Of a DNA stretch of 64,000 bases, positions 24,101 to 36,100 are shown piece after piece. Position numbers and translations under genes: made by a program. Source of the stretch: Planococcus citri (taxonomy: Eukaryota; Arthropoda; Insecta; Hemiptera; Pseudococcidae); assembly GCF_950023065.1 (NCBI RefSeq), contig NC_088681.1, forward strand, positions 33,886,836 through 33,950,835, written 5' to 3'. Position 1 is the stretch's first letter. The number at the start of each line of letters is the position of its first letter. Below the pieces are notes generated by a model. It ran no database searches. It was not told the origin of the DNA and saw only the letters and a program-made list of their open reading frames with translations.

Positions 24101-27033
24101 TGCACGTGCCACCCCCAGAGCCAACGTATTACGCTCCAAAAAGACCTCAAGCTCCACCGCCACCACCTCAGAAACATTACAAAATCGTATTCATTAAAGC
24201 ACCGACGCCACCGCCACCACAAGTGCCAGATATTCCAAATCTGCCACCGCCTCCCGAACAGAAAACTTTGATTTACGTATTAGTCAAGAAACCAGATGAA
24301 GCTCCAGAAATCACGATACCGACGCCAGCACCTACTCAGCCATCTAAACCAGAAGTATACTTTATTCGATACAAGACTCAGGTAAGATATTCGAATATTT
24401 TTCATTCTTTCAGTAGCTAGAATCTGAACTCGACGAAAGTGACAGTAGCTATAGCTGCTAGCTACCTGTCTACGGACAGGCAAAGATCGCGCTCAGACCT
24501 TAAAATGTAGCCCGCGTGACGGAAGGTTATTAACGTCTTGAGAAACGGTTAATCGCCGAGACAATTAACTCGGCTTGTTTATCCCGCGCCTTACTATACT
24601 AACAAATGGCGAAAAAAAAAGGTAGATAAATTTAATGAGGAAGCGGATGAGTAAAGAAACATGATTGTCGCTATTCCCAGCGTCATGTCGATGTCCATGT
24701 CGTCGTTTGTACTTCTACAGTAGCTACCTAGCAACTACAAGTGACGCAACCGTCGTCCCTATTCATATCTTTACGACTCCACAGCGTGAGTGCGCACCTT
24801 TCTTTTCTCACTTCCAAAACACGATGATCGAATTTTCAGCCGTGTAACGTTTTTTTATCATTACCAATGTACGTACTCGTATTTCAGCACACGATTTACA
24901 GATACACTCACCAGCTTTGTCTCCTCTTTATAATGACATTTTTATAAAATTATCGTGTGTAATTCCAGCAGCTAAGAGTGCTCGCGTGCAATTGATAAAA
25001 CATCGATATGCATCTGAACTTTCTTTCATTCCTCACGAACTGAGCCATTTCTCGATGAATTATGCGCAAGTTCTGGTGCTCTTCATCTTCGAGTGCAAAT
25101 AATACGAGTACCTACATCTGTAACAATGATCAACGGTGTGAGATTATTTTTTGTCCAACTTTCAACATTACTTACATTTTCTCTGAGTTCATCAGATTAG
25201 GTGTGTAACACTGACATTATCTAAGACTTTGAAAAAAGGAATACCAAAATAAAAAATGGTTCAAGAACGGAATCGTGATGACTTTCATCACTGCTATCCT
25301 CAAATTACGACTTTGTTCGTTTCAAATAACCTAACGAAAAATGGTTATTATTCGTTTCGTTAGTTTTCATTTGCTTCTGGAAAAGCAATACCTGAGAATA
25401 AGTATGTGATTCGAGCAAGCAAAGAGTGAAAAAAATGACCCAAAAACCAAAAAAAGAGAATCGCATCAAAAATTAATAAGAACGGTTTCTGGACATTTCT
25501 TCAAATATATTTTCCCAAAAATGGAAAACTTCAGAATTTTTCCCAATAACTAATTTTCCGAATCCTTTATTCCAAATGCACAAAGGTGGGCAAAAGCTCA
25601 GGTTTTTTTTGCCAAAATTGAAGAAAAGATTTGGTTTTTTTTGTTCAATTTCTCAGAAGATCTTTTTTTTTACCGAAATTTCAGAAAAATCTTACATTTT
25701 TTCAAGAAAAATCTATTAGTTATAGAATTATCAAAATGCCTGATTATTTTTTTTATCAAAATTGCCGAAAAAAAGTCTTAGTTTTTTGCCAAAATTGCAG
25801 ATTAAAAAAAATATATATTTTCCAGAAAGTAATGTTTTTTTGTCGTAAAAAATCCACTTCCTGAGTATACTTTTGGGATTGAAATTTTCTGTGGTCAACT
25901 TTCAACTCAAAATGAAAGTTTCTGCTGATTTTGATCAAAATTCGCCGACTTTTGTTTCGCCATCCACCCCAATATTTTTCCCATATTTTTATTCTTCAAC
26001 AATCCGAAAACTAATTCTATCTAGCTTCAATCGAACATAATTTCATCATTCTTATATTCTTATCAATTTTTTAGAAATTTTGTTGAACTAGCCCGGGGGC
26101 AGGTAAAACCAACATAAATGACCAATGAGCTAAAATGCAATCATGAATCAGATCGGATTGGATTTGAGCTGGCTCCCATGAGTGAATATCCCTGAAAATA
26201 TTTCTTACGACGAAAATGCTCCAAGAATTGGCACATCATTCGTAATTCGAACTTGTGCATATATGTGCATAGCCAAATGGGAAAAAAACAAATATTTTTC
26301 GTATGAGCAGAGCATCTTTAATCAGATTTGCTCAAATAAGGGCCAGTTTCCCCATATCATCAGATCTGCTCAGAACTGCAGTTGATTTTTCTTAGGGTAA
26401 ATTCAGGATTAAAATAGGTGACGAGTTATGGAGAATTTGCAAAAAAAAAAAACTGTTCCAAATTCCGAACAAGCAGAACAAGCTCTACGAAAAAGTAGCC
26501 AAATTTTACTTCTCGCACAAAACGATCACAGCAACTTCACTTTACATTTTAATCATAACATTAAATTCCTCATCGCTACCAAACGTTCCGCATACGTATG
26601 TATGTAATAAAATAGATAGCTAGGTACGTCTTAAACCTGTATAAATTTCACGCTAAGAAATACCTACCTACCTATTTTTCAACAACGATGAATTTATAAG
26701 AGTTTATGCGCGATTGTGATTTGTGAACCAATTACATCGACCTTGTAAGGTCGTTCGAAAACATATCTATGCTACACGGTCACGCGATCATTTCAAGTTC
26801 AAAATCATCATACTAACATAAAAGATCATTGTACTCTAGAATCAAAATACCCACCACGAGCTAACCTTTCTTTCTCGTTGATTTTCCAGAAACAAGAAGG
26901 TTACCCGAACTCGATAAGTTCCGAATACGGTCCACCATCGGGAGGATCAGCACCTTCAGCGCCGGCTGATTCGTACGGAGCACCAGCGCCATCGCCTTCA
27001 TTCTCGCCAAGCGGATCATCGGGCTCTTATTAA
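12135..27033 (+). CDS. Tweedle-family (DUF243) cuticle protein, three exons
   Basis: Exons are 12135-12152, 23878-24381 and 26890-27033, all joined in phase 0, for 221 residues. Exon 1 gives only MRTLIL. Exon 2 continues VVSSLGVAFG|RPELP, so the two together make a normal signal peptide. After a Gly-rich segment come the Tweedle blocks: KHVYVHV at 77, KHYKIVFIKAP at 105, KTLIYVLVKKP at 135 and KPEVYFIRYKTQ ending at 174. Between them lie Pro-rich linkers. Exon 3 is a Gly/Ser/Pro/Tyr-rich tail ending SGSY. Tweedle proteins are secreted structural components of arthropod cuticle that influence body shape; that is family knowledge. Exons 2 and 3 are certain from the domain and clean splice sites. 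Exon 1 is inferred from phase, the donor GTAAGC and hydrophobicity. A rival is MKK at 10446-10454, which gives a weaker signal peptide. Confidence 0.87.
12153..23877. other. Inferred 11.7-kb first intron of the Tweedle gene
   Basis: It starts GTAAGC and ends TTTCTTACAG. No recognisable coding exon was found on either strand. Contents include an A run at 14820-14838, a small hairpin (TCGATGTCG at 15633-15641 pairing with CGACATCGA at 15651-15659), and repeats built on TTATGTCAGA and GACTTTTnAnAACTT at about 17385-17700. A cluster of degenerate GATCTGA words lies at 21921-22034. A slightly GC-richer block at 19080-19880 carries two minus-strand frames that match nothing I know. Confidence 0.5.
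21921..22034. repeat. Cluster of degenerate GATCTGA words
   Basis: TGATTGGATC, TGATCAGATC, TGATTAGAATC, ACAGATCTGACC, AGACCTGAATC and ACTAGATCAGATG follow one another within about 110 bases. It looks like a decayed short-unit tandem repeat. Related words occur at 26144-26165 and 26360-26372. Confidence 0.45.
24382..26889. other. Second intron of the Tweedle gene
   Basis: A 2.5-kb intron from GTAAGATATTC to TTGATTTTCCAG. The frame continuing past the donor to 24420 is intronic. At 25560-25860 there are loosely repeated phrases of the type AAATTGCnGAAAAAAnnCTTnGTTTTTTGCC. No other gene was seen inside. Confidence 0.7.
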
Positions 27034-30000
27034 AATTCAAAACTCTTCGCCTCCTCTTTGTAAAAGACTGTCCTACGAAAACATTTCCAAAATCATGAAT
27101 CGAGATACGCCGCAAGGTCGACACGTAATGTAAATTCGAGTCTTATAAAAAGAGAGGAGTACCAAAGAGATACTCTTAAACCAAAGTTGCCATATGTGTA
27201 TTTTGCTGGTACGTTTCGAGTCGAATTATGAAATCGCACGAATTAGGTTGAAAATCGATCGTCATTTTTCAAGTAAACTCTACCAAAAAAAAATTCTTAT
27301 TACAAACCAGTTTCGCTCGAATGCGCACACTGAATATTAAGTTCATTAGAGCATGCACTTGTTGGGTTTTTTAATGACGATGCGCGCTTGCAGATGAATA
27401 GAAAATAATCCCATCCGTGTTGCAACATATACGTATCCTTGCTATACTATATTCACAATACCCTGAAAATATAAAAGAAATGTTACGTTATAAGCATTTA
27501 GAAATCAATTTTTACTAATTTACTGTACAGTGTGTAATTATAATTAATTTTTATCATTTGTAAGTGTCTACATTTTATAAGTATTTTTTTTTCAATTTTT
27601 TTGTTTGATGAGATTCTTTTTTGTAATTTTTTTTTCTTTTTTAATATAGAGTGATATATTTTTTACGAAATTGTACCAATTTTTATTATTTATATAAAAT
27701 GGAGCAAGTTACCACATTTAAACCAGGAAATATTACTTCAGAAATGACACAATAATCGCATCAATTAATTAGGTATTCAATTTGCGAATTCTGCAGTAGG
27801 TATATTCCCTTTGAACGAGAAAAAATAATAATAGAAATATTCAAATTAAATTTTCTTACCAGTAAAATGACCGATTTATAATGTCCATTTGTATTTACAT
27901 AATAATAAAGGTAATTCGTTACTTACATCATCGTTGGCCGATGTTCTCAGTATCATTGATACACTTATTCTAGGTCAGTTCATTTTATTCATTCTTTACT
28001 TCGTCGGTGCTCCGCTTTTGAGTAATCGTTGTATAATTTCGTACTATATATTTCGTATATTAGAGGTATACATCCGTCTATAAAATCCATTAACTCTTAA
28101 ATGAGTATTCGAGCTTAATATGCCATTCTTTCCATTTGGAATTACACAATTTCATCGCAAGCACCTATAAAAAAAAAAAAGCAGAAGAGAACATGAGTAA
28201 AAGATGCCATTTAGAATATTTCATCGCAAATGTTCGCTTTTTTCAGAAATTTTCACACGTTTTGCCCTTCCCTGCCTCCCTGGTATAGTAGATATATAAA
28301 TTCATATAACAATGAAAACATAAAACGAACCGCAGAGAAAGTGAAACCGTGTCATCCGACAGCGTTAATACTCTAATTGTATTCTAATCGTTGAAAATCC
28401 AAAACATATATCTTTTATACTCCAATTATAATAATTAATACAGCCTACTCTTGACTTATAATTTCAAACCAGTTTTGTAGATACCTATTTGAACTTGGCT
28501 TTTCTAATTTGTCATTAGTTGGATGTGGTTTTTATTTTTCATAAATCCAAATAGATGAAATGTAAAAAAAATAAGCATCGCCGTTGATAATCTACTCATT
28601 AAATTGACTCGGTGCTGACAAGACGCACATCACCGTGTAACAATGCCATCGTATAGTACACAGAGTGTACCTAGCTAAGCTAAGTTGTGTAATCGGTCGC
28701 GGCTAGACCATCTTATAGCACTGTATACATGATGCTAAATCGCGCCTCGTATTTTACGATCTACAATAGATACGCTTTAAAAAATAAATAAAGATACGGC
28801 TATAATGCTCTTAATGCGGAACAAGAAACACACAGATTAATCGCGCCGGAAAGTCTCAGGAAGGGCAACATGCTGAAATATTCACTTTCACCTAATTCGA
28901 CGAAATAGCTTTAACGTCATCTGCTCAAAACATTTTCTTACTGCGAGGATTTTTTAATTAAAAATCACCTATTTTCATCGAGCACCGGGACCGGCCGGTC
29001 CGTTCCGTTGTTTGTTTATGCGACAAATACATCGAATACTACACGAGTAGAGGTATACGAGGTACAATATAACCATAATAATAATAATTCCGTTTTCTGG
29101 ATAATTTTCATACTAAACTAAAGGTTAGGTCGATTACATGATATTCAACGAGGCACGTAATTTAACGATGAAATTTAAACGTGCCAATTTTCATTTTCAT
29201 CTTTTTTTTTAAAAAAAAAAAGGTATACCTTGTTGCTGAGTAAACGCTAAGATACGCGTGAGAAATTTTTATTCATTAATTTTACTCGTATACAACGACC
29301 AAGTGGTCGGTGGAAATGTAAAATTTTGAAAAAACATCACTACTGATCTCATTTCTCATTTCTGAAGTTGGTTTTCGGAATTTTTTAATTTAAAAAAATA
29401 CCATTGGTTTGTAAAACACAAGGTACATACTAAATATTATAACGAAAAATAAATAAAACCGCCGGAAAACTTTTCCACGATGAAAAACTCGACAATGTGA
29501 ATCGCCTGGGGTGACTCCAGTTGGCAGTTTCATTAATAATTTCACATACGTTTGTGAAAACGTGGTACTTTCTTCGTATTATTAAGTATAGGTAGAATAG
29601 GTAAGTTGGAAGGGGATGAGGTTAACCTCACACCTCAATTTCATGAAAGTCGGATTGAGTCAACCTCGCTCCCTTAAGTAAAGTTAGGTTTGGTTGCCAG
29701 GACGGGCAGAGGAGAGGATGTAATGTGCATCTGTACAGTGTACACCTCTGCTCGGAACCGGTCTATTACAACCACTTTTCTGATTTCATTTAAAAAATAA
29801 AATACAATATTAATGAAAAACGATCAGGTATAATCACACGAATGAAATCACCCAATGATAACAACCTCGACGACAGCCGATAGTAATTTTCGAATTGACT
29901 AATTAACTCGCATAACTGATTCGCGATTGTGATTCTTTCTCTTTTACAACAAGTCAAAACACTCATCATCCAGAATCAACCCAGATAAAATGCTGGTAAG

Positions 30001-31020
30001 TCGAATTGTCCATCATGTCTTCATGCAGTGCAATCAAGAGGTGAGTAATTTAGTACCTAGAAGAAAAAACATTCATTGAATTTTCTCAGCTTCAAACCAA
30101 ACATAGATATAGAAAAATTGTCTTCAATGAAGCTTAAAATGCGTACAAAGGCTATACATATGTATCATTTTATACCTCGTCAACCTTTTCAGAATTTGAA
30201 CCCCATTACGAGGGCTTGGAGGCGTCGAAGGGGTCGGATAAGAAAAAATATATTATCGTGTTCAGCTCGTTCAAAAACATGACACATTGGAGGTATTTAT
30301 GTATTCACATGACTTCTATTTTTCTCAAATTTTGCCCTGGATAAAGGTTAGAGAGGGGGAGACGAGATCCCTCAATAAATGTGCTCATTTTGAAAATACA
30401 ATACATTGAAGTTGAACTTACATTAGAAAAGAATTTCTTTAGGCGGTCGCTTCTGAAAAGAACGGGGTCATGATTTTTGGAAAGACTAGGTCTGAACCTC
30501 TCATAACCAAAATTTCAGCTGCCCAAATTGATTTTCCACGAATCCCTCAAAATCCAAAATTGACCACTTCCGGGGCCATTTATGCTTTTTAAAAAAATAT
30601 AGGTATCAATTCAGTAAAAATGATGGAAATTATTCAGTCTTGGAAAAAATGCCAACTCATCTAAACAGAATTTCGCCATTTCAAGTCCTTCTAGAGTCTT
30701 CAGCACGATTTTGAGTTCCTACAGAGCTTTTAAATTTCTCTAGAAGGTACGTAAATTACATTGGGCTATTAAAAAAGAGTTGTGGTTTAGGTATTCCCGA
30801 TCTGTTTAACGAGTTTATCTACATTTTAGCCAATTTCCATGCCCATACTGCTTTTTTTTTTACGAACATATTTTAAGGAAAAAAATTTAATAAATCAAGG
30901 AAAACGCCCGCAGTGCTTGCTAGAAGTTTGCTAAACTCGCTACAGAGGTTGATAATAAGCCACAAAACTCGATTTCTAGCTGACCAAATTAATTCATGCG
31001 TTTTCTGGAGAAATTGAAAA

Positions 31021-31455
31021 TCGTGCTGGAGACTTCAGAATGGCTCAAAATGGTGAAATTCGGATTTGGGGGATTATTTTTATGGAAGGTACAGTACTTA
31101 CAGCCATTTGTAAAAATTTTAAAAAATTTCTCCAGAAACAGAAAATTTTTTATATTTTGAAATTTTCTTCTCAAATATGCTGGTCAAACAAAGACTCGAA
31201 GTGTCCGCCAGGAAATCGACCAAAATGTGGAAAAACTCCGTAAACCGGTCCAGAATAAGTCACGCCACTCAAATAAATTTCCACGCATTTTGAAGAAATT
31301 TCAACACTCAGGAGATATTGAAAATCACACCGGATGCTACAGAATGGCTCGCAACGTTGAAATTCGAATTCTGAGGGATTGTTTTTAAGCACGATAAAGC
31401 CACTTGTGCAAATTTCAAAATTTTTTTTGGAAAAAGGAAATTTTTGATTTTTGAT
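31021..31455. repeat. Diverged direct repeat, spacing about 304 bp
   Basis: The phrase CAGAATGGCTC followed by TTGAAATTCG/GTGAAATTCGG and then GGGATTnTTTTTA occurs at 31036 and again at 31340. Downstream halves (an AAATTTnAAAATTTTTTnnGnAAAnnGAAAATTTTT pattern) also correspond. It is a two-copy tandem duplication that has drifted. Confidence 0.5.
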
Positions 31456-31810
31456 ATCGATGTGTTTTGAGTGGAGATCTGCCCAGAATTTTTATCACGC
31501 TGACCCGCGTCACACAGATAAGACCGGGTCCGGATGATCGTGTCTGATCGAGCATCATGTCAACTTGACCATACATTTAGAATTTCCTAAAAAGAATTTT
31601 AAAAAATGTTTAAAGGTACTTGATAAATTCAGTTCATAATTGGTACTTTAAAAAGCAAAAAACTTGAAAAAATTCCAAAAAAAAAAATGTAATACTTCCA
31701 TCAAAATTACTCGAAGTGGCATTTAACTTGATGAAATATCTTTGAAATTGATTTGAAATGCAAAAAAATCAATAGGAACGCAACGAAAGTTATTTAAAAT
31801 GCAAGAAAAA

Positions 31811-32100
31811 AAAAGTAAAATTAATTGAAAAATAAAGCAAAAAATATTTTTTTGAATTGTTAAAATTCTAAAAAAAATGTCACCAAATATGAGATATTTT
31901 TCGAAAAAGTCTCAAACATTCTACAAAAATTTGAAACTATCAACATCTTTATAATAAAAGTAAAATTGATTGAAAAATAAAGCAAAAAATATTTTTTTGA
32001 ATTGTTAAAATTCTAAAAAAAATGTCACCAAATATGACATATTTTTCGAAAAAGTCTCAAACATTCTACAAAAATTTGAAACTATCAACATCTTTATAAT
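31811..32100. repeat. Nearly identical 145-bp tandem duplication
   Basis: 31811-31955 is repeated at 31956-32100 with very few differences, for example TTAATTG against TTGATTG and GAGATAT against GACATAT. The near-identity in otherwise freely drifting DNA indicates a recent duplication. Both copies are AT-rich and non-coding. Confidence 0.85.
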
Positions 32101-33169
32101 AACAGAAATTTGAAGTAAATAGCTTTCAGGTACCTAAGTTGGTAAGTACATATTTACAATTAAAAACTATCGATAAGAAAAGATCTATCTTTAGAAAGGA
32201 TTTTTTTTTTAAACTCATTTCGTTTTACTATTTCCTTTAATGCTTATGGTAGTAAAGTCGAAGCTGCAAATTGAATTTAAATTGCTTAAATAATCATTTA
32301 CGAAATTATCATTCTTTACACACACATGCACAGTACATACAATGCAACGCAAAAAATAATAATAAGCTTAGCGAAAAAATATAGGAAAATATTATACTCA
32401 CGCCAACATCTATTTCCTACAAATAATTTATGTTAAGTCGCCTGCGAAAATACCGTTAGATTTATTGCAATACGTGTTATGATTTTGATACAAAAAACAT
32501 AGATATCTGTTTGAATGAGAATTTGGTTTTTTTATTCATCCCAATAGAATATTCATCGAATTGCGATTTTTCATTTTTATTCAGTCCTGTATACTCGCCA
32601 CATTTTCATTTTCACAACAAACCATTAAGTTTATTAAATTTCATTCATGGTTCGAACGTTTACCATACATGCGAGAAAAGCAAAATGTAGGTAAATATGT
32701 AAAATTAAACTGGAATAAGTACAGGAAAGTCAACAATAACCTTGATGCACATCATTACTGCACAGTATACGAGTACACGAGTTCTCGAAAAATTTCAGCA
32801 AAGCACAAGTGAAACTAGTTTTCAATATATCGCCAGCAATGTTGATAAATTAGCTCAGTCAAATATAACCAACAAAAGCACACAACTATCGAGCTTGATA
32901 CGATAAGGTCGATTTGTACACACCACATTGAGTCTAGGACGAGCGGGTGTGTCTATCGAATATATCATCTATTCAAAACCAGATCATTTGCAATGATATT
33001 CTTTCAATTTTCACCTAAAGTGGGGAATAAAAGATAAGCATTTTTCAACCAAATCATACATTGTCCACGACATTCTTTAGTCTGACCTGACCAACATTTA
33101 CACACCCCGCGTTACATCAGTCAGCAATTTTCGTGTTCTGTATTTGATTTTTTTTGGTTCGAATTTGTA

Positions 33170-36100
33170 ATGCGTCCGAATTCGAATGCTGCATCGGATA
33201 CATTGTCCGAAATTTCAGAAGCTAGTACGACAGGCACTGAAAGAAGCAGTTGTTATAGTAGTGATTATCGAGATGAATTACAAGAGTTTGCCACGTCATT
33301 GGGATTTAACAACGTCAAAGATCTTCCCACCGAACGATTCAGGGTAAATAGGAAGAAACTAGAACTCATGTTATTAGGTAAGAATTTCATTTCAATCAGC
33401 TTTCAAAGCTATCTGTTTGATAAAAATTCGAAATTACCACGTTATGAATTTGAATTGTCACGTGCAACTTTCAGGAAAGGCGGATTGCGCTAAATCGGCT
33501 CAAGAATTTTTCGAAAAAGTAAGCATTACAAGTGTACACGACTCAAAACACGTGTTAACATTAAATCGAGCTATTTCTGAATGTTTAAAACGTTTTTTAG
33601 ATAATGAAAGAAACTAAAACTCTTATATTATGGCCGAGTCGCCTAAAGATTGGAGCAAAATCAAAGAAAGGTACCTACTCGTATTTCGTAAAAGTAATAG
33701 GGTATGATACCTAGACTTGAATATAGAGCTGTATAATTTAATGAAAATTTTTCCGAATAGATCCGCATATAAAAATCGCAGGCCTAATGAACAACGTGAA
33801 AAGCGCCAAAGAGCAAGTCATGGCTGTACTTGACACTAGGGTACCCAATATTTACGTAATTATTTTGAAATAGGCCTATTCGCGAATCTGAAATCGATAA
33901 AATTTTTAAATCATTTTATTCCACAGAGTAACAGAGTAACGATGAAATTGGACGTTAGTTACACAGATCACTCTCATATTATTGGAAAAGGTGGTTCGAG
34001 AATTAAAAAAGTCATGGAAGAAACCAGTTGCCATATTCACTTTCCCGACTCGAACCGAAGTAACGAAGAAGAAAAAAGTAATCAGGTTTCCATCGCTGGG
34101 GAAATGGCTAATATTGAAAAAGCCAGAGCACGTGTCAGAGTAAGTGACGTTGATGAAAAAAGTTCTTGAAACAAATAACTATAGGTAGGCTAATGAATGT
34201 TTACTTTGAACCGATAGGAGCTGACGCCGTTGATATTTTGTTTCGAGTTACCGAACGTTGGAACCATTCAACAATTTCCGGAACAAACTTCTTCAATTGT
34301 ACTGAGTACAATACAAGAGAATTACAACGTGCAAGTGATGTTTCGTACGAGAGCTAAACTGCATTCTACGTTGGTGATGGTGAAAGGTTGCGAATTGGAC
34401 ATGAGGAAAGTTAAAGAAGCAACTTTAAGTTTGATTAGTCTAATGTGTGGAAAATTCGCTGTAAGTTTCAAAGTACAAACGATGGTAAAAATTGCATTTC
34501 GATAAATACCTATTCTGCAATATTCTGATGTTGGTTTTTTTTCAGAGTTCAGTCAAGATTCAAATGATGATGGAAATATCACCGCAGTATCACAGTTTAG
34601 TTTTGGGTGCCAACCACCAAAACTTGAAGACTATAATGCAACGTACAAGAGTACAAGTCATGTTTCCTGATCCTAGAAATCCGTGTACACCTTCTTTGAA
34701 AAAGAGCAGTGTAACGATAACCGGCAGCTCAATTGATGATGTGTATCTTGCCAGACAAATGCTATTGGTAAGATTTCGTTTCTGAATCAGATCATTTCCA
34801 TTTTGAACATGCCTCTAATCGATTCTATTACCATTGCAGGGATCATTACCTTTAGTATTGATGTTCGATTTAACGTCAGAGGTGGTATCTTTAAATCCAG
34901 AAACGTTGGATGAAATAATGCAATCTCTTGACGTTTACATATCTATAAGATTCAAACACAAACAGAATATTTATTCTGTAGTAATCAAAGGTTTAGAAAG
35001 AAACGCAAGTGCGTATGCTTTTCATTACATTTCGTCAATTGACGAGCATAGGTAAATAATTTCCACTCACCATTTACGATTTTTCCTGCAGCCAACATTT
35101 ACGAGGCACGTCGTATATTAACCGGATCAAGAGATAAGCCAATTAAGGCAGTGCTTCCTTCAACTTACAAAGCTCCTGGAGCAGTGCCTTCATTTCTCAA
35201 AAGCTTTGCGAGTAAGTTATCTGAATTTACAATAAGTATTACAAAGTTTTTTCGAAACCATGCAATTAATTTTCTACTCAATTGGATACTAATAACACTA
35301 GACACGTATTGATTAGAAATAATGAATCAAGTCATACCTGTGTCCTGTACATCATTTTGTCTCGATGCAGGAAAATTACTTTCAAATTTCAGCATCACGA
35401 TACTCACAATCATTTTTCAAATTGACGATTCAGTATCAGTTTGATTCTTCCTCTTCCTCGCGTTCACGTTATCATTTTTTCCTGAAACAAACTGAATAGA
35501 ACCAATCATCATTCGAATTTTCAAATCAACCAATTGTATTTTGTTGTCACAAACTAGAACCAATCATCATTCAGATTTTCTCGTTCAGCGAATGATATGA
35601 TATGTTACCGGGTGACCAAGAATAATGGGTTTTGTAATGTTCTGATATGCCAAAAAGGGAAAAAAATTTCCCTGATTAAAAACTGGAAAATGAAATAACA
35701 ATCGAGAAAAAGAGCTTTCGAATTATTGTTTCGATGCAAAATGAAAGATTATTTCGTATTTCATTGAAACAATCACTCAAACGCCATTTTTTACATGATT
35801 ATTTAATTTTCTAATTTTCATAACGGGAATTTTCTCTCCTTTTTGATAACATCGAAATCCCATTATTCTTGGTCACCCGGTATGGTTGTTGATAAGAAAA
35901 CGTTTTTATTGGATGTTGACCGCCCGCTCATCATCAGATTCAAATTTTATTTTTCATCAGTTCGACTTGTTTTTGCACGCTTAGGATTAATTTTCTTAAA
36001 TTGCAAAAAATTGAAAATTGCCACATGATCAATCTTTCCAGACGGCCATAGTAATGTTTACAAAATTTCGGGTAAATAAATTTTTATGAACGCCAACGCA

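Larger units (their letters stand above)
27034..33169. other. Tweedle 3' UTR and intergenic DNA with local duplications
   Basis: The Tweedle 3' UTR starts here. No AATAAA stands out close by; AATATAAA near 27468 is a possible variant signal. No gene is recognised from about 27.6 to 33.1 kb. The frame at 32561-32812 starts with hydrophobic residues but then has chance composition. At 29990 ATG CTG is followed by the donor-like GTAAGT, and a second donor-like GTGAGT lies at 30041, so a small first exon is possible. The stretch 30.5-32.1 kb is rich in repeats, listed separately. Confidence 0.4.

Noticed and set aside
32561..32812. Frame starting MRFFIFIQSCILATFSFSQQ, like a signal peptide
   Set aside because: The rest has chance composition, no promoter or splice evidence was seen, and T-rich DNA easily produces hydrophobic starts.
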